Source: Ahaetulla prasina (lineage: Eukaryota > Chordata > Lepidosauria > Squamata > Colubridae). From it: 64,000 nucleotides of DNA. This document shows positions 13,014 through 24,717 of this stretch, piece after piece. Below the pieces are notes generated by a model. It was not told the origin of the DNA, searched no databases, and worked only from the letters and a program-made list of their open reading frames with translations. The stretch is taken from contig NC_080539.1 of the NCBI RefSeq assembly GCF_028640845.1, forward strand, positions 177,904,459 to 177,968,458, given 5' to 3'. The position numbers and the translations under genes are program-made. Numbering within the stretch: the stretch's first letter is position 1; the number at the start of each line of letters is the position of its first letter.

Positions 13014-14869
13014 TTTTTTTTTTTTTTTTTTCTGTTCAAAAAGTTTTTATTGGTCAAAAAAGGTTTATACAAATACATATCAGGTATGGTAAATTTTCAT
13101 TTTTCTTATCCATGATAAGAATTTTAGTCAAATTTTTTAACACATACAACAGCCATATGGCAAGCAGGTGACACGAAGTAGCTAAGTTTACAAATCTTAG
13201 ATACACAATAAAGAAGGGTCAAGAATAAACAGAATATCGTACAAAAGAGAATAAGGAAAACCAACACAATACCAAATATCTTTATCACTTCCTAGTTTTG
13301 GATCTCAGAACTCTGGGTTCAGCCTGACCCAACTCCAGGGCCGCAACAGCGGCAGCCGCCTCCGCCCCATGGTCTATAACCTCCCCTTCTTCAATTCCTG
13401 GGTCATCTGATTCCAGGAGGGCTTTGTGTTCCTCCACGTAGGCCATAGCCTCCGCAATTGTACTAATTTTTTTCGTAATGCCCTCCCGGAAAATCATCAA
13501 TCCCTCTGGCATCAGCCATCTGAAGCCCACTCCCTTCTGGTACAATTTGCTTGACAAAAAGTAATATTTCTTTCTCATTTCACGTACCTGTCTGGGAATC
13601 TGCCTCAGAATGGCTATCTCCCTGCCCCTGTAAATCAGTGCCCCACTCCTATGTTTTCTAAGAATTTCATCTCGTCTCTCTTCTCACAAATTTGACATGA
13701 ACCTCTCTGGGAACTGCATGCGTGCGTGCATATTGTGAATTAACTCTATAAACTCGATCCACATCCCAATTCATGAAATCAACACCTCTCCCAAGAAATT
13801 CTCCCAACAATTTAGTCACAACATCTCTCAAATCTTCTTGGTCCACTTCTTCCAAATTTTGAAACCTAAGGAAATAAGACATTTTATCCATCTGTAGTCC
13901 AAGCACAGCATTGCCTGTCGTCTCCTCTCTTTTCTGCACTGCCCGCATCTCACCCTCCAGACCTTCCACTTTCTGCTTGTTTTCTGCTGAGACTTGTTGA
14001 GTATCCTTTAAATCCTTTTGGATAGTCACAATTTCTACTCTTATTTCCATTTGGCCTCTTTGCAAATCATCCAGTTTCTTGTCCATATTAGATAACTTTT
14101 CCAGAATTCTCTCCATCTCTCCAGCAGTTGGTCTCTGACCTTTTGCCATTTGAAAAAAAAAATTCAAAATCCTCAGGCAAGCACAGTATCCTTGTAATTT
14201 CCTCCGGATCCACCAGGGGGCACTCACAGGAGCAACGAGTCCAGAGTACAGTTAGTCAACCAGGAAGCCGAAGGGAAGTGATGTCATCAAGATTCTCATA
14301 GTGAAGGCGGAAGCTGGACGCCACCACTGTTCCCCAGAGGGAGGGGGGGCCTCAAACCCTCCCTCCTAAATTTCTCCATCACCTCTTCTCTCCAGAGCTC
14401 CACAAAACCGGTAATCTTCTTATTTTAAGTTCTCCTCTCTCCAGAATGACTCGTGCTCCTTCCAGCCGCAGGGGAGAAAAACCCCCCCGCACTCCGGAGC
14501 ACTCCACTCACGTTTACCGATATCCCCTTCCCTTCTCCATTCCTCAATTCTTCTCCGTTCCCTGTTCACCACCAGGCTGCTGCAGTTATAAATCCAAAGC
14601 CCCGGTGTCACCGGGCACAGCGGCCCAGGCGACGACCAAAGTAATGGCCGTGGCCCGTGGCCTCCAAACCCCGCCGAGCCTAGGACGCGCCAGCATCGGT
14701 CCCCACAGTCCTGTATGTCGGCTGGGAGACCCCTGGCGAGCCGTCCGTACGGCAGGTGTCCTTTTCGGAACACCTGGCCCCTGGGGGCCTCGGCGGCGGC
14801 CGGATTCGGGCACTGGAGGCAGGAGAAGCCTCCAGACGACCGTTGCCGCTGGACACCGGAAGTCGTCTC
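13014..14869 (-). mobile_element. Complete ORF1-only L1-derived element (HAL1-like)
   Basis: An about 1.86-kb insertion has all hallmarks of L1 retrotransposition. A perfect 21-bp duplication lies at 12993-13013 and 14870-14890. A poly(A), seen as T on the plus strand, lies at 13014-13030, with an AATAAA signal (complement of 13046-13051) just before it. On the minus strand the order is a GC-rich 5' leader (about 14869-14150), one L1 ORF1, a roughly 230-bp 3' untranslated region and poly(A). No endonuclease or reverse-transcriptase ORF2 is present, so the unit must have been moved in trans. Mammalian HAL1 elements have this architecture; a chance internal deletion of a full L1 is the alternative. 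Confidence 0.85.
13285..14149 (-). pseudogene. L1 ORF1 protein (RNA-binding chaperone), one frameshift
   Basis: The frame starts at the ATG at 14149 (MAKGQRPTAGEMERI), in an A-rich context. A longer frame starts at 14227, but its first 26 residues are untypical. The N-terminal about 100 residues are charged heptads suggesting the ORF1p trimeric coiled coil. SYFLRFQNLEE follows, marking the RNA-recognition motif. The C-terminal domain (KKYYFLSSKLYQKG, GFRWLMPEGLMI) is in another frame, 13285-13578. The shift lies near 13670-13675 and is explained by loss of two bases in an aga-ga run, so this copy is broken by a single small lesion. Full length would be about 288 residues, near the usual ORF1p size. 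Confidence 0.85.
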
Positions 14870-14890
14870 TTGTACTTACACCTATTTCTT

Positions 14891-15690
14891 AAACTAGGGT
14901 TTTTAGAAAAAATTACAGATAGTTAGTATAAAAACTGCTTGTAATACTACATCTTGATGTATGAAGCAGATGTTAAAAAGAACTCTACTATATGTTTGCA
15001 TAATTAATTGGGTCTTTTTGAAAGAAGCATTTTAGAAAAACAAATAACATTAAGTTGTGGATTAACCTTTTAATAATGATTAGCAGCCACATGTTCATAC
15101 CAGCTGGTAAAAGTCTTCTTACATTTTGTTTTGGACCATTTTCTAATCTCTCCTGCTCCATAGTACGGCAGTGTACTATTGATTTAAAATAAAGCATACT
15201 CCATTTAAAACTTTTCAGTGTCAAACTATTCTACTGAACAGTAGAACCTGTTTGATCGGTTAAAGTTTTCACTCCATTACTCTGGCATTAGGCAACTTTT
15301 CAATCACTGCCTAATCAAGTTTTATACAAAAGTGTATTTGCAAAGCAGAACACATGCTTAAATTGCTATACAGAAGAAATATAAACAGTTTCCCATCCTC
15401 ATGCTGTCCTCTAACTGAAGTGACATTAAACTTGGTATCAAGCTTGGTGACTTTGTGACAAAAAGTGTAGAATCCAAGCATCTTTTGAGGAATCTGAATG
15501 TACACTTTTGTACTCTTATTTTTATGTTTTATTTATTTATTATACTTGTTACTTATCACAATCAAATTCCTGGCAGTTTACAGAATAATTCAAAACATTA
15601 ATTATCCATAATATGATAATAACAATATAAAAATACTCTTCTAATGCAAATACTCTTCTAAATAACTTTGTTTTAAGCATGCACAAGTCA
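14891..15690. other. Intronic stretch without recognised features
   Basis: AT-rich sequence without recognised transposon ends or coding signal. Confidence 0.4.
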
Positions 15691-15694
15691 AGAA

Positions 15695-16330
15695 ACCATG
15701 GTACAGATAGATAGATTGGCTCCAAGTTGCCAAAGGAGTGAGACAAGGATATTTTCCCTTTATTATTCAATATATATGTGGAATTCATATAGAAGGAGGC
15801 TGGATTGGAAGAAGGTGAACGTAGTTTTAAAACTGGAGGAAGCAATATCAATGACCTGTGCTATGCCAATACTACTCTGATGGCTGAAAATGCAAATTAA
15901 CTGCAAGCTGTAGTAATGAAAAGGCGCACAGTGAAAAAAATGGAGTTAAAATAAAATACAAAGATCAGACTAATGACAAAAGATACAACAATTGACCTTA
16001 AAATTGTGACTAGTACTTAAATCTTTTAGGATTATCAAAGGAGCCAGCCATCAAAAAATATGCCATATAATAGCCCTTGCTAGAATCACTAAAGGATTGG
16101 TTTCCCCTGTGATACTACATAGAAGTGAAAATTGAATTCTGAAGACCTTTGAACTTTGATGTTGGAGAAGACTCCTGAATATACTATAAATGGCCAAGAA
16201 AATATACCAATGGATCATAGAACAAATAAACCCTTTGTTCACTCAAGACATAAATGATGAAACTCCAGTTATCATATTTTGGATACATTATGAAAGGGAG
16301 TTTCTACTTATATAAGATGGAATTGGTCAG
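15695..16330 (+). mobile_element. Decayed BovB/RTE LINE fragment
   Basis: Translation around 15720-15900 gives pieces such as VAKGVRQGYFPF and LCYANTTLMAENAN, a degenerate version of the BovB motifs leading to the YADD box. Further on, phrases such as actttgatgttggagaagac (about 16153) match the FELWCWRRLL block seen at 6660-6700. Frameshifts and stops are throughout; this is much older than the copy at 6265-7016. Confidence 0.7.
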
Positions 16331-16339
16331 ATGTCCTGT

Positions 16340-17340
16340 TGGTATAGTCAGTACACTATTAAATAGGATGATAGAGTAATTTGATTACGCAAAAACCTTA
16401 TCTGATCTTGAGAAAGAAACATGCTTCAGTTCAGATAAATATTTTTTTGGCTAAGTTTCAATAAATCTGTTGCCAGTGCAGCTAGCCTTCTAATCCAAGC
16501 CTCCCTTCCCATCCCTATGACTCTTATTCTAGAATATTTTAAACACAGCATTTCTCTTCCATATTTGATGGGTCTATAACCAAGACACAATGAATTAAAT
16601 TCTCAGAATATTTCAGTACCTAAACCATAATATAGTAATTCATACCAGTGCAAATCTTCAGCCGTATTATTATGATATTGCAACTGACATGCTGGATAAA
16701 AGAATCTATCAGCTCCATCTGAATCACATAGCCTGTCTCTTTTGTATATGCCACTGAATAGGATATGATATTCTGATATTTCTAATGATAACAAGAGGCC
16801 AGTTCTGTACCATTCAAGAATCATCTGAAATGTATCCTGAGGCCTCTCTTTAGTTTGATGAGTTTTTAATGCTTTGTCTGATCATTCCCCCCAATTTTAG
16901 TCTCCAAAAATTGTTCCTTTATATGTGCTGTCCATATGAAGACAGGTTTTTCCTCCTTATTCAAATAATAATTGAGGGTATGCACATTTTATATATGTTG
17001 AGAAGAATAGAAGATGCTTCTGAAAACAAATGAATTGGAGTAACCAATGACTAGCAGCTACTACTATTGGAAAGTGTGTGTTTTTGCATTGAAAGGATTG
17101 TTTGTCCTCTGATATTTTTTTAAAGTGAGAAATGTTTGTTTTGGTTCCTCCTTTCTTGTTCAGGTCCATCCTGTTTTCTATCTTACTCCCCTACCATTTA
17201 TTTTTCCTTTCTTAGTGTAGCTATTCCTTCCCCTCCCCGTTTCCATCGTATTTTTTCTTAATCACATTGGCATAGAAATAAATGCTGGCAACTCTTTCTG
17301 TACTCATGCAGCTATAAATAAAAGTTCCATATAGTTTCTA
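16340..17340. other. Intronic stretch without recognised features
   Basis: No supported gene or mobile element. Short open frames have no recognisable domains. Confidence 0.4.
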
Positions 17341-17341
17341 G

Positions 17342-17610
17342 GGCCTCTGGTGGCTCAGACTGCTAAGACAGTCTGTTATTAACACAGCTGCTTGCAATTA
17401 CTGCAGGTTCAAATCCCACCAGGCCCAAGGTTGACTCAGCCTTCCATCCTTTATAAGGTAGGTAAAATGAGGACCCAGATTGTTGGGGGCAATAAGTTGA
17501 CTTGTATATAATATACAAATGGATGAAGACTATTGCTTAACATAGTGTAAGCCACCCTGAGTCTTCGGAGAAGGGCGGGATATAAATGCAAATAAAAAAA
17601 AATCTTTTTC
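17342..17610 (+). mobile_element. tRNA-derived SINE with L2-type tail
   Basis: The 5' part has a polymerase III A-box-like segment (tggctcagactgc) and a B box (ggttcaaatcc) at tRNA-like spacing. The 3' end (ccctgagtcttcggagaagggcgg then an AAATA-like tail) is nearly the same as the 3' end of the L2 LINE at 57175-57200 read on its own strand. This tail sharing suggests that L2 enzymes mobilised the SINE. Confidence 0.85.
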
Positions 17611-17949
17611 AGGTACTTAAGAATCTATACCAAAATTTACTGGTTATTTCTGGATATTGCTTAGTTTATTCCAAGTATTTCAGTTTGTAGAAGCGGTAAT
17701 AATGTATCTTATATACCAGAAAACTGCTCCCCAATCAAGAAAAATGGCTAGATTTCAGTCATTAAACATAAATTCTGCCATGCCTAACTTATTTATTTTA
17801 TTTAAAAGGTAGAATCATAGACCAAACGTACAAAAAAAAAACCAAAAAAGATAATGGAGATATTCGTTAAAAGCCTATTGATATCTGAGCAAAACATATT
17901 TGGAAGAATAATCAATGAACCTCTAACTGTCTAATTGCATCTTCTAAAC

Positions 17950-18122
17950 AAATGCATTATTTGGAATGATGTGCCTCCAAAAGTTGTGGGTGCTCCAAGA
18001 CTGGAGGTTTTAAAGAAGCGATTGGGCAACCATTTATCTGAAATGGTATAGAGATTCTTGCCTGAACACGGTATTTGACTAGAGGTTCTCCAAGGTCCCT
18101 TCCAACTCTGTTATTCTGTTAT
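17950..18122 (+). mobile_element. CR1 LINE 3' end
   Basis: The block ttgtgggtgctccaagactgg ... ccaaggtcccttccaactct is the classic CR1 3' end, ending in a TTCTG/TTATC short repeat. It matches 32140-32320 in diverged form. Confidence 0.85.
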
Positions 18123-18174
18123 CTTTCATTTCCTTCGACACATTAATATTGGATTTCAAATTAAATAGTGCATC

Positions 18175-18550
18175 ATTAGCGCTCCCACAGAGAGGGACTT
18201 CTCAGGGTGCCGTCCGCCAAACAATGTCGGCTGGCGGCCCCCAGGGGAAGGGCCTTCTCTGGGGGGGCTCCCACTCTGAACGAGCTTCCCCGGTTTACGC
18301 CAAATACCTGACCTTCGGACATTTGTCAACTCAAGACTCATCTTTTTATCCTCACAAGGCTGGCAATCGATTTTAATATTAAATTTATTAATTTTAAACG
18401 GGGTTTTAGTATGGTAAATTTTAATCACTGGGCTAATTTAAATAAGTTTTTTAAATCGTATTTTAAATCTGTATATTGTATTGACGGTTTTTTATTATGC
18501 CTGTACACTGCCCTGAGTCCTTCGGGAGAAGGGCGGTATAAAAATCAAAA

Positions 18551-18585
<35 letters not shown>

Positions 18586-18590
18586 ATTTG
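18175..18590 (+). mobile_element. L2 LINE 3' end with AAAT tail
   Basis: Translation gives a decayed version of the L2 C-terminus (compare GRAFSVGAPALWNELP in the copy at 57368-58861). The 3' end, cctgagtccttcgggagaag, is followed by ggcggtataaaaatc and an (AAAT)n tail at about 18548-18588. Confidence 0.85.
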
Positions 18591-18649
18591 TCTGAAACAT
18601 CTTGGAAGAATTTTTGTACCTTTTATTCTGTTTGTGTTATTCTTTGGAT

Positions 18650-18860
18650 CAGGGGTGAAATTCAGCAGGTTCTGAAGAACTGGTAGCGGAAATTTTGAGT
18701 AGTTTGGAGAACTGGTAAATGCCACCTCTGGCTGGCCCCAGAGTGGGGTGGGAATGGAGATTTTGCAGTATCCTTCCCCTGCCATACCCACCAAGCCACG
18801 CCCACCAAGCCATACAACGCCCACGGAACCAGTAGTAAAAAAAAATGGATTTCACCACTG
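18650..18860. mobile_element. hAT MITE of the caggggtgaaat family
   Basis: Ends are caggggtgaaattcag and ggatttcaccactg. Internal sequence matches the copy at 28787-29051 (ttctgaagaactggtagcgg; cccaccaagccacgccca). A convincing target duplication is not visible: flanks are ctttggat and gattcagc. Confidence 0.75.
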
Positions 18861-19564
18861 GATTCAGCAACAAGAAAAAATAAAGAAGCAGAAAATCCCA
18901 TGTTAGAAATATAATGCCAGTTATTTCAGGCATCTTCAGACATAAAACAAACAGCTGCTGATGGAGCTTGTGATAAGGTTAAAGTGGTTGGTGTGGCTGG
19001 AATTTGAAGAAATTAATAATTGAATTCCAGAGAAAATAACCAAGTTGTTTTGCTTCATAAAACTTCGAAGTCACATTACTAATCATTGCTATGGAAAAGA
19101 AACAGTGAAATAGATATCAAATAAATAATACTAAAAAGAAAATGACACTGAATTTAAGAAATCACGTGTCTCTCCCAAAGGAAAAATAGCCAGAAACAAC
19201 AGCAAAACATCTACAAATGAATAAGATTACTATGGGCAGAGTACAAGAGAAACAAACAATTAACAAAGAAAAATAACCATACAACATGAAAAGGAAAAAC
19301 TCAAAATAAAAGAGTTATTAAACAGGATAACTGGACAATGAAAAGGTGACTCCACTCAACTAGACCCAAAAGCCTGGGGGAAAAATAGGTCTCAATTGTT
19401 TTTTTTAAAGGTAAGCAGGGTTGGGGCCTGGTTTTTGTTTTTGTTGTGAAGGGGGAGGAAAACATTCAAGAGCACAGGGGCAGCCACCACCTTATTGGTG
19501 GCTGCCCCTGCATTCTATGTAGGTCTCACAAGATGGCAATATTAAAGTGAGGAAAACTGGAGCA

Positions 19565-19830
19565 TGCCGTCTGTATGGGACTGCATGGGACAGGCAGAGT
19601 TTGATGGGAGTAGGCAGTCCTGCAAGTAGCTCGGTCCTATGGTATCGAAAGCTTTAAAGGCAACTTGAATTGCACCTGAACATCTGTTGGGAGCCAATAT
19701 AGCTTGTGGAATACTGGTGTCACAGGGGCACAATGAGCTGCTGTCGTAACTATCTGCACAGATATGTTCTGGACCAATGGAAGCTTCTGGACAGTTGAAG
19801 GGCAGCCCACATAGAGTGTATTGGCCATGG
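19565..19830 (-). mobile_element. Old L2 LINE fragment
   Basis: The order gaaagctttaaaggcaac, gggagccaatatagc, accaatggaagcttctgg matches the L2 copy at about 57640-57800 on the same strand. It is degenerate. Confidence 0.7.
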
Positions 19831-19935
19831 TGAGTTCTCCCATAGTGAGTTGGCCATGGCAAGATGGCCATGAGGTGGCCGGGGAGAGCTGGCCATGATG
19901 AGATGGCTGCAGCAACTTGACCCTGGTGAATTGTC
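19800..19935. repeat. Degenerate GGCCATGG-type short repeats
   Basis: The word tggccatg recurs at irregular 10-30 bp spacing (ttggccatggtgag, ttggccatggcaag, atggccatgagg, ctggccatgatgag). This looks like a small degenerate minisatellite that grew at the edge of the L2 fragment. Confidence 0.5.
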
Positions 19936-19959
19936 CCATTCCAGGCTTGGCAGGGTAGA

Positions 19960-22900
19960 ACTACAGCTTGTTCTTTTCCCCTTCAGATTGGGAAAGAACC
20001 TCAATGGTTTCATTTGGATTTTCAAGTGGCTTCACATATGGCAGATGTTTATGGTCCGTATGGAACCAAAAAACAAAAAAACAAAAACCCAAGACCAGAG
20101 CAACAACAACATTAACTGAATAAATAAATGCTGATTAAAAACATTTACCTGTAAAATAATATATCCTAAATGCAAAATTAATTGACCTTTCATTTACAAG
20201 TACTTTGTAGCAAATATTTTTCTCTCACAGAAATATCTCTGACACAGGGAAACATGTTCTCCTCTCATAAAAACTCCACTCTCTCCTGTAATCTATAGAA
20301 GTAAAATCCACAGAAATAGGAAAGATGGGGTAAGAATGTGAAAGTAAATCATAAGAAAACTAGGAAAGGGAATCCTAACATTTCATACATTTTTCTTTCA
20401 GAACACCCTTAGAGCAAATATGGATGTTTTCAAAATTTAAACAATGCACGTGCAAATATATATATATATATATTACAACTAGAATTAGTTCGTCTAATCT
20501 TACTAATAACTGAGCAATTAACATTCACTGAAGTTATTTGACAAATACTTATTAGCTTTAGTAAAATGGTATTTCACTGGAATGCAGATGGTTGATGGGA
20601 AATTTCAGCAACGTGGAGGAATTTTAAGTACAACTTGATCTACTTGAGGAGATTGAAAGAACAACAACAAAAAAGACTCTTGCAAGGTACTTTGGGAAAA
20701 GACAGGCTCAATATTAAGTTACTTTTGTGACAAGCTAGCCTGAAGGTCAAACTGTATATTATATTAAAAATGATTTTCAATTTAATATGACTACTTTAAA
20801 AACTAAAATAGTCAGCATGCGTTGCAAAGGAAGTAGATTCGGAATCATCTCCACAACAATTTCTTATTTCTCTTTTAAACTGCTGTATCTTCAGAACAGA
20901 ACACCTCTTTTGTCACTAACCAAGTCAGGCATGGAGCTGCAGTCCACTTAGATTAATGGACCATCTTACAAAAGCAGATTTGGAGTGGTTCTGCACACAT
21001 GTTGCTGATGGTTTCTGGAAATTAAAATTAATGACTTCTGTTAGCTTTTTACTGTTGAATCTGGCACATGTGCACTTTCAATCCTTCGTTGCAATTATCC
21101 TCCAGTATTGTGAGGATGACTGCTTGCAGCAGGAAGGCTGCTCCGGAGCATTTTACAAAAAGAAGCTTCCTAACCTTCTCAGATATTTTGTGAATCCAGT
21201 TTCATAATTCTATGAATATCCATGAATTCCAGTTACCCTTCAATGTCATTTTAGTTACAAAAGTGAGGCGTCTGATGAAATTCTGTCCACTTATGTAATA
21301 CAACATGGAGACAAAAAAGGAGTGCAATCCCCTCACCCCTTGAAGAAGGTTGTGGTGTGCCCTCCCCCTCAAGAAGCAATTGCTATACTCAAGGGTTCTG
21401 GAGAATTTCCATCTAATGTCCATTAAGTTCATCCAGTTAAGTTTATGCTTACAGTTGGCTGTACTGCTCTTCTGCTTAGGTATAATTTTTTTTAGTTTTC
21501 ATTTTTATTTGTAAGCTGCCGATAACTACTAAAGAATTAAGTGGCCTCAAAATTGGATGGATACATGGATAGATAAATAAATAGGAGTTGCAGTCATTTT
21601 AGTAATAGTGAAATTATATTATGAAAATATAATACAAAATATAAAATACAATAAGTAAAATATAGGAAACATTCTTATATTTAAAACTAAAATATGCACT
21701 GTAATATCTTTAACATTCTCAGTTCACCTATATTATCTGCAGGCAGGTTCTTATTCGATTCAGGTAAAGAGTTACTAGCTACCACCTATTGGTTGTCTGA
21801 ATTTTGGCAGCTCAGATGTCAATAAGAGGTAACCTTATTGTAAAAGTAACTTCAGGATACATTTATGGACTCATTATTATGGAGCCACAAATTCTCTGTT
21901 AGCCTCTATATTATTGCTTCAACAAGGAAGGATATTTTAATATATGAGACAAAGGCAGATAAAAGTTTATGTTATACTTTCATGTCTGAAAACCACTCAA
22001 GACCTAGGCTAATAGAAAAAATAAGTGACAGGAGTTGCCTATTTTGAAATGCTAACAGTCGAAATTTCCCATTTCCTTACAACCAACTTTTGGACTCCCT
22101 AAAATTGGTCTGTGGGATTAAGAGACCTGAATGGAGGGAAATAATGAGTTTAATGTGAACTTAAATCAGAGAGTAAAGAGTCTGCTCTTCAGACCAGTGA
22201 GAAAGCTCAGAAGAAGTTGTCCAAGACTATAAAAAATGGAATTCTATTTTCTATTAGAAAATATTTGTGGTTGCCTTCATTTGGAAACTTATTGTAATTG
22301 TTCTGTCTTAGATTTTTTTAAAAAGTAAATAATGTTTGAGCATTAAGAGTATATTAGCATTAAGATTAGAGTGCTAAACATCAGGGTTGCCTAAAGCATT
22401 TGAACAAGAAGCTTCTCAAAACACGCTTTATGGGAAAAGCACTTCTCTAATCCTTAAAGCAATCATGGCCGTTGGCTGCTTCTGAGGCACTGTTTGTGCA
22501 TGCATGGACAGCCAGCACTTCTGCCAAATTTTTCCAGAGGATGTGGCTTTGAGGAGGGGCAGTCTGCTTGTAAAAAAACAAAACCTCTTTCAAACATTTT
22601 GCACCACCTAACCAAATTTTTAATGCCACCTCAGCTGGTTTTCATCAAATAAGTTGACTGGTCCAAAATACATGTCATTGGCCACGTGGCATATGGAAGG
22701 ATTGCTCACTGGTGAGCAATTTGGAAACATTAAAGTTTAATTTTGCACACATACACAAACACACACTGCAATTAAAAACAAAAATAACAGGTGAGATAGG
22801 TACATTAGTGAAGACCAAAGGAAGTGCATGTAAGCATTAAAGGATATAGGTGCCAGATATGATCTCTAAGCATCATGTTGAAGATATCAAGCATATGATA

Positions 22901-24385
22901 CTATTCCATTATCTTTTGTACTTAATGAGAAAATTATTAATGGATCCCTATGAACTGCTTATTGTAGATATTTGATAAACATAGTGGAATTATTTCACTT
23001 TTAACTGTTTACAAAATTAGTGACATGGGGATTTTTTTTCATCGTAAGCAAAAAGACTGATCACAGAAAATCTGGGAACTCTCCATACGTAATTCTAATA
23101 ATTTTTAGAATGTATTTTCACAGAAAACAGGATCTATGAAAACAAAAAACAAGATACAGAAAATTTCCAATAATATATATTAAAGTTGTGCATAGCATTT
23201 TAATTTATCAAGCTGGTGTCATGGTCCAGTTTCAGATTAAGAGTCAAGGCCACATATAATGGACAATACTAATCTGCTGGTTTAAGGAAATAATATGGTT
23301 TTTTTTTTATTTTTCCAGCAATCTAATTTGATATGAACCCAACTTATGGGAAGCTGGTGGACAGCCTATCAAAATTATACAGAATAATAAAAAGATGCAT
23401 GTGGGCACAAAACTTAGAAACGAGTTAGTTAATGTTTATTTGGCACCTAAACCCAAACTGTCAACCATATTCCAGTATAATAGTTAAAATAGCCAGCTTA
23501 AAAATATAGTAGAAAACAAGAAAATAATCATTAAGATTAAAATTATTTTTATTATATTTATGATTAAAGGGCAAAGCATACAAAGCAAAACTAAGATACC
23601 ACATATGTGAAAAAGGCAAAAGAATAAGTAAGAAGCATTTTAGAAATTAATGTGAAACAACTTAGGAGAAAAGTATCAGGGCTGCTATACAATTAATCAT
23701 CTTGCAGCAATACACTAGAGACAGCAAGAAATTTGGCAGTCCTTCCATAAATGTTTCCTGAGCTGTCAGCTAAAAGGAAGCAAGTGATCTCCCCATCAAA
23801 ACCTTACATGACTTTGAATCAGATGAAGGTTATTAATTCAATGTGCCATCTCATGTAAAAATGGCAGTGTAAGAAAATACAATATGTTTTTTTTTAAAAT
23901 CTCTAGGGGACATGGGCAAATTTGTGCTGCAACATTTCAAAGTATAATGGGAGCAAGGCATATTACACCATAATATTGGGCCAGGTAATGAATCCTATTT
24001 GGGATAGAAAAAAATAGCAGTTTCTAAATGTTATTTTGCATATGACAGTTGTCCAAAACAGATCTCTGGCATACCAACTGTTGTAGGGTAAAAATTAGTA
24101 CATCCTGCATAGCTGTACTCTTAAGTTTTAGAAATCAATCCTGCATGGCTATATTGTAAGTCTTAAAAATCAAAACTTAGATCAAGAACCATGGACTTTT
24201 TCTGCAAAGGGAAACAAAATGATCCATACCATTTGATCATCTTTAGTGATGAATCTATTGATCCTATTTCCTGTTACATATTGGCAGTCTTTCTAGGTAT
24301 GGAATCTTATATCTAAGGCACAGATATTGATGCAGCATAAGAAATTATTCAAGAAACTTTGTTAGTTGAAAAACTTTAAATACAC
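19960..24385. other. Long intronic stretch, AT-rich
   Basis: I recognise no gene and no clear transposon here apart from a (TA)n run at 20456-20473. Sequence at about 20950-21210 keeps an open frame of 83 codons without recognisable domains; I do not call it a gene. Confidence 0.45.
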
Positions 24386-24717
24386 CTATTCGGCCGAATA
24401 GGTTGTAAAAAAATGCTCTTAAAAGGTTAAAAAAAAGGCTCTAGTGATCACAGCTGAGCCGTGTGATCGTCAGAGCCTTTTTTTTAACTTTTAAAAGCAT
24501 TTTTTTACAACCTATTCGGCCGAATAGTTTGTAAAAAATGCCTTTAAAAGTAAAAAAAAAAAGATTGTGTGCCACAGCTGATCACCGCCCCCCACTGTTC
24601 TACTTACCCCATTCCTCCTTTTGGCGTGCACTGCACACACGCGCGCAACTCGCATTTGGTGTGTGGTGTGTACTGCAGGCAGTGAACCGGTAGTAAACCG
24701 GTTCAGATTTCACCACT
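24386..24717. mobile_element. Palindrome-rich hAT fragment (right half)
   Basis: This resembles the right half of the element at 4937-5902 (ggctctagtgatcacagctg; gtaaaccggttcagatttca then ccacttg at the end). Two copies of the perfect palindrome ctattcggccgaatag (about 24388 and 24510) sit among A/T tracts. The left end is missing or too diverged. Confidence 0.65.

Noticed and set aside
14446..14892. Plus-strand frame of 148 codons in GC-rich DNA
   Set aside because: It is antisense to the 5' leader of the L1-derived element.
17342..17420. A functional tRNA gene
   Set aside because: The A and B boxes belong to a SINE with a LINE-type tail; no cloverleaf is maintained.
18642..18868. 8-bp target duplication for the hAT copy at 18650
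   Set aside because: Flanks ctttggat and gattcagc do not match; only the ends support the call.
20956..21207. An 83-codon open frame
   Set aside because: No recognisable domain, no splice or promoter context, and of a length expected by chance in 64 kb.
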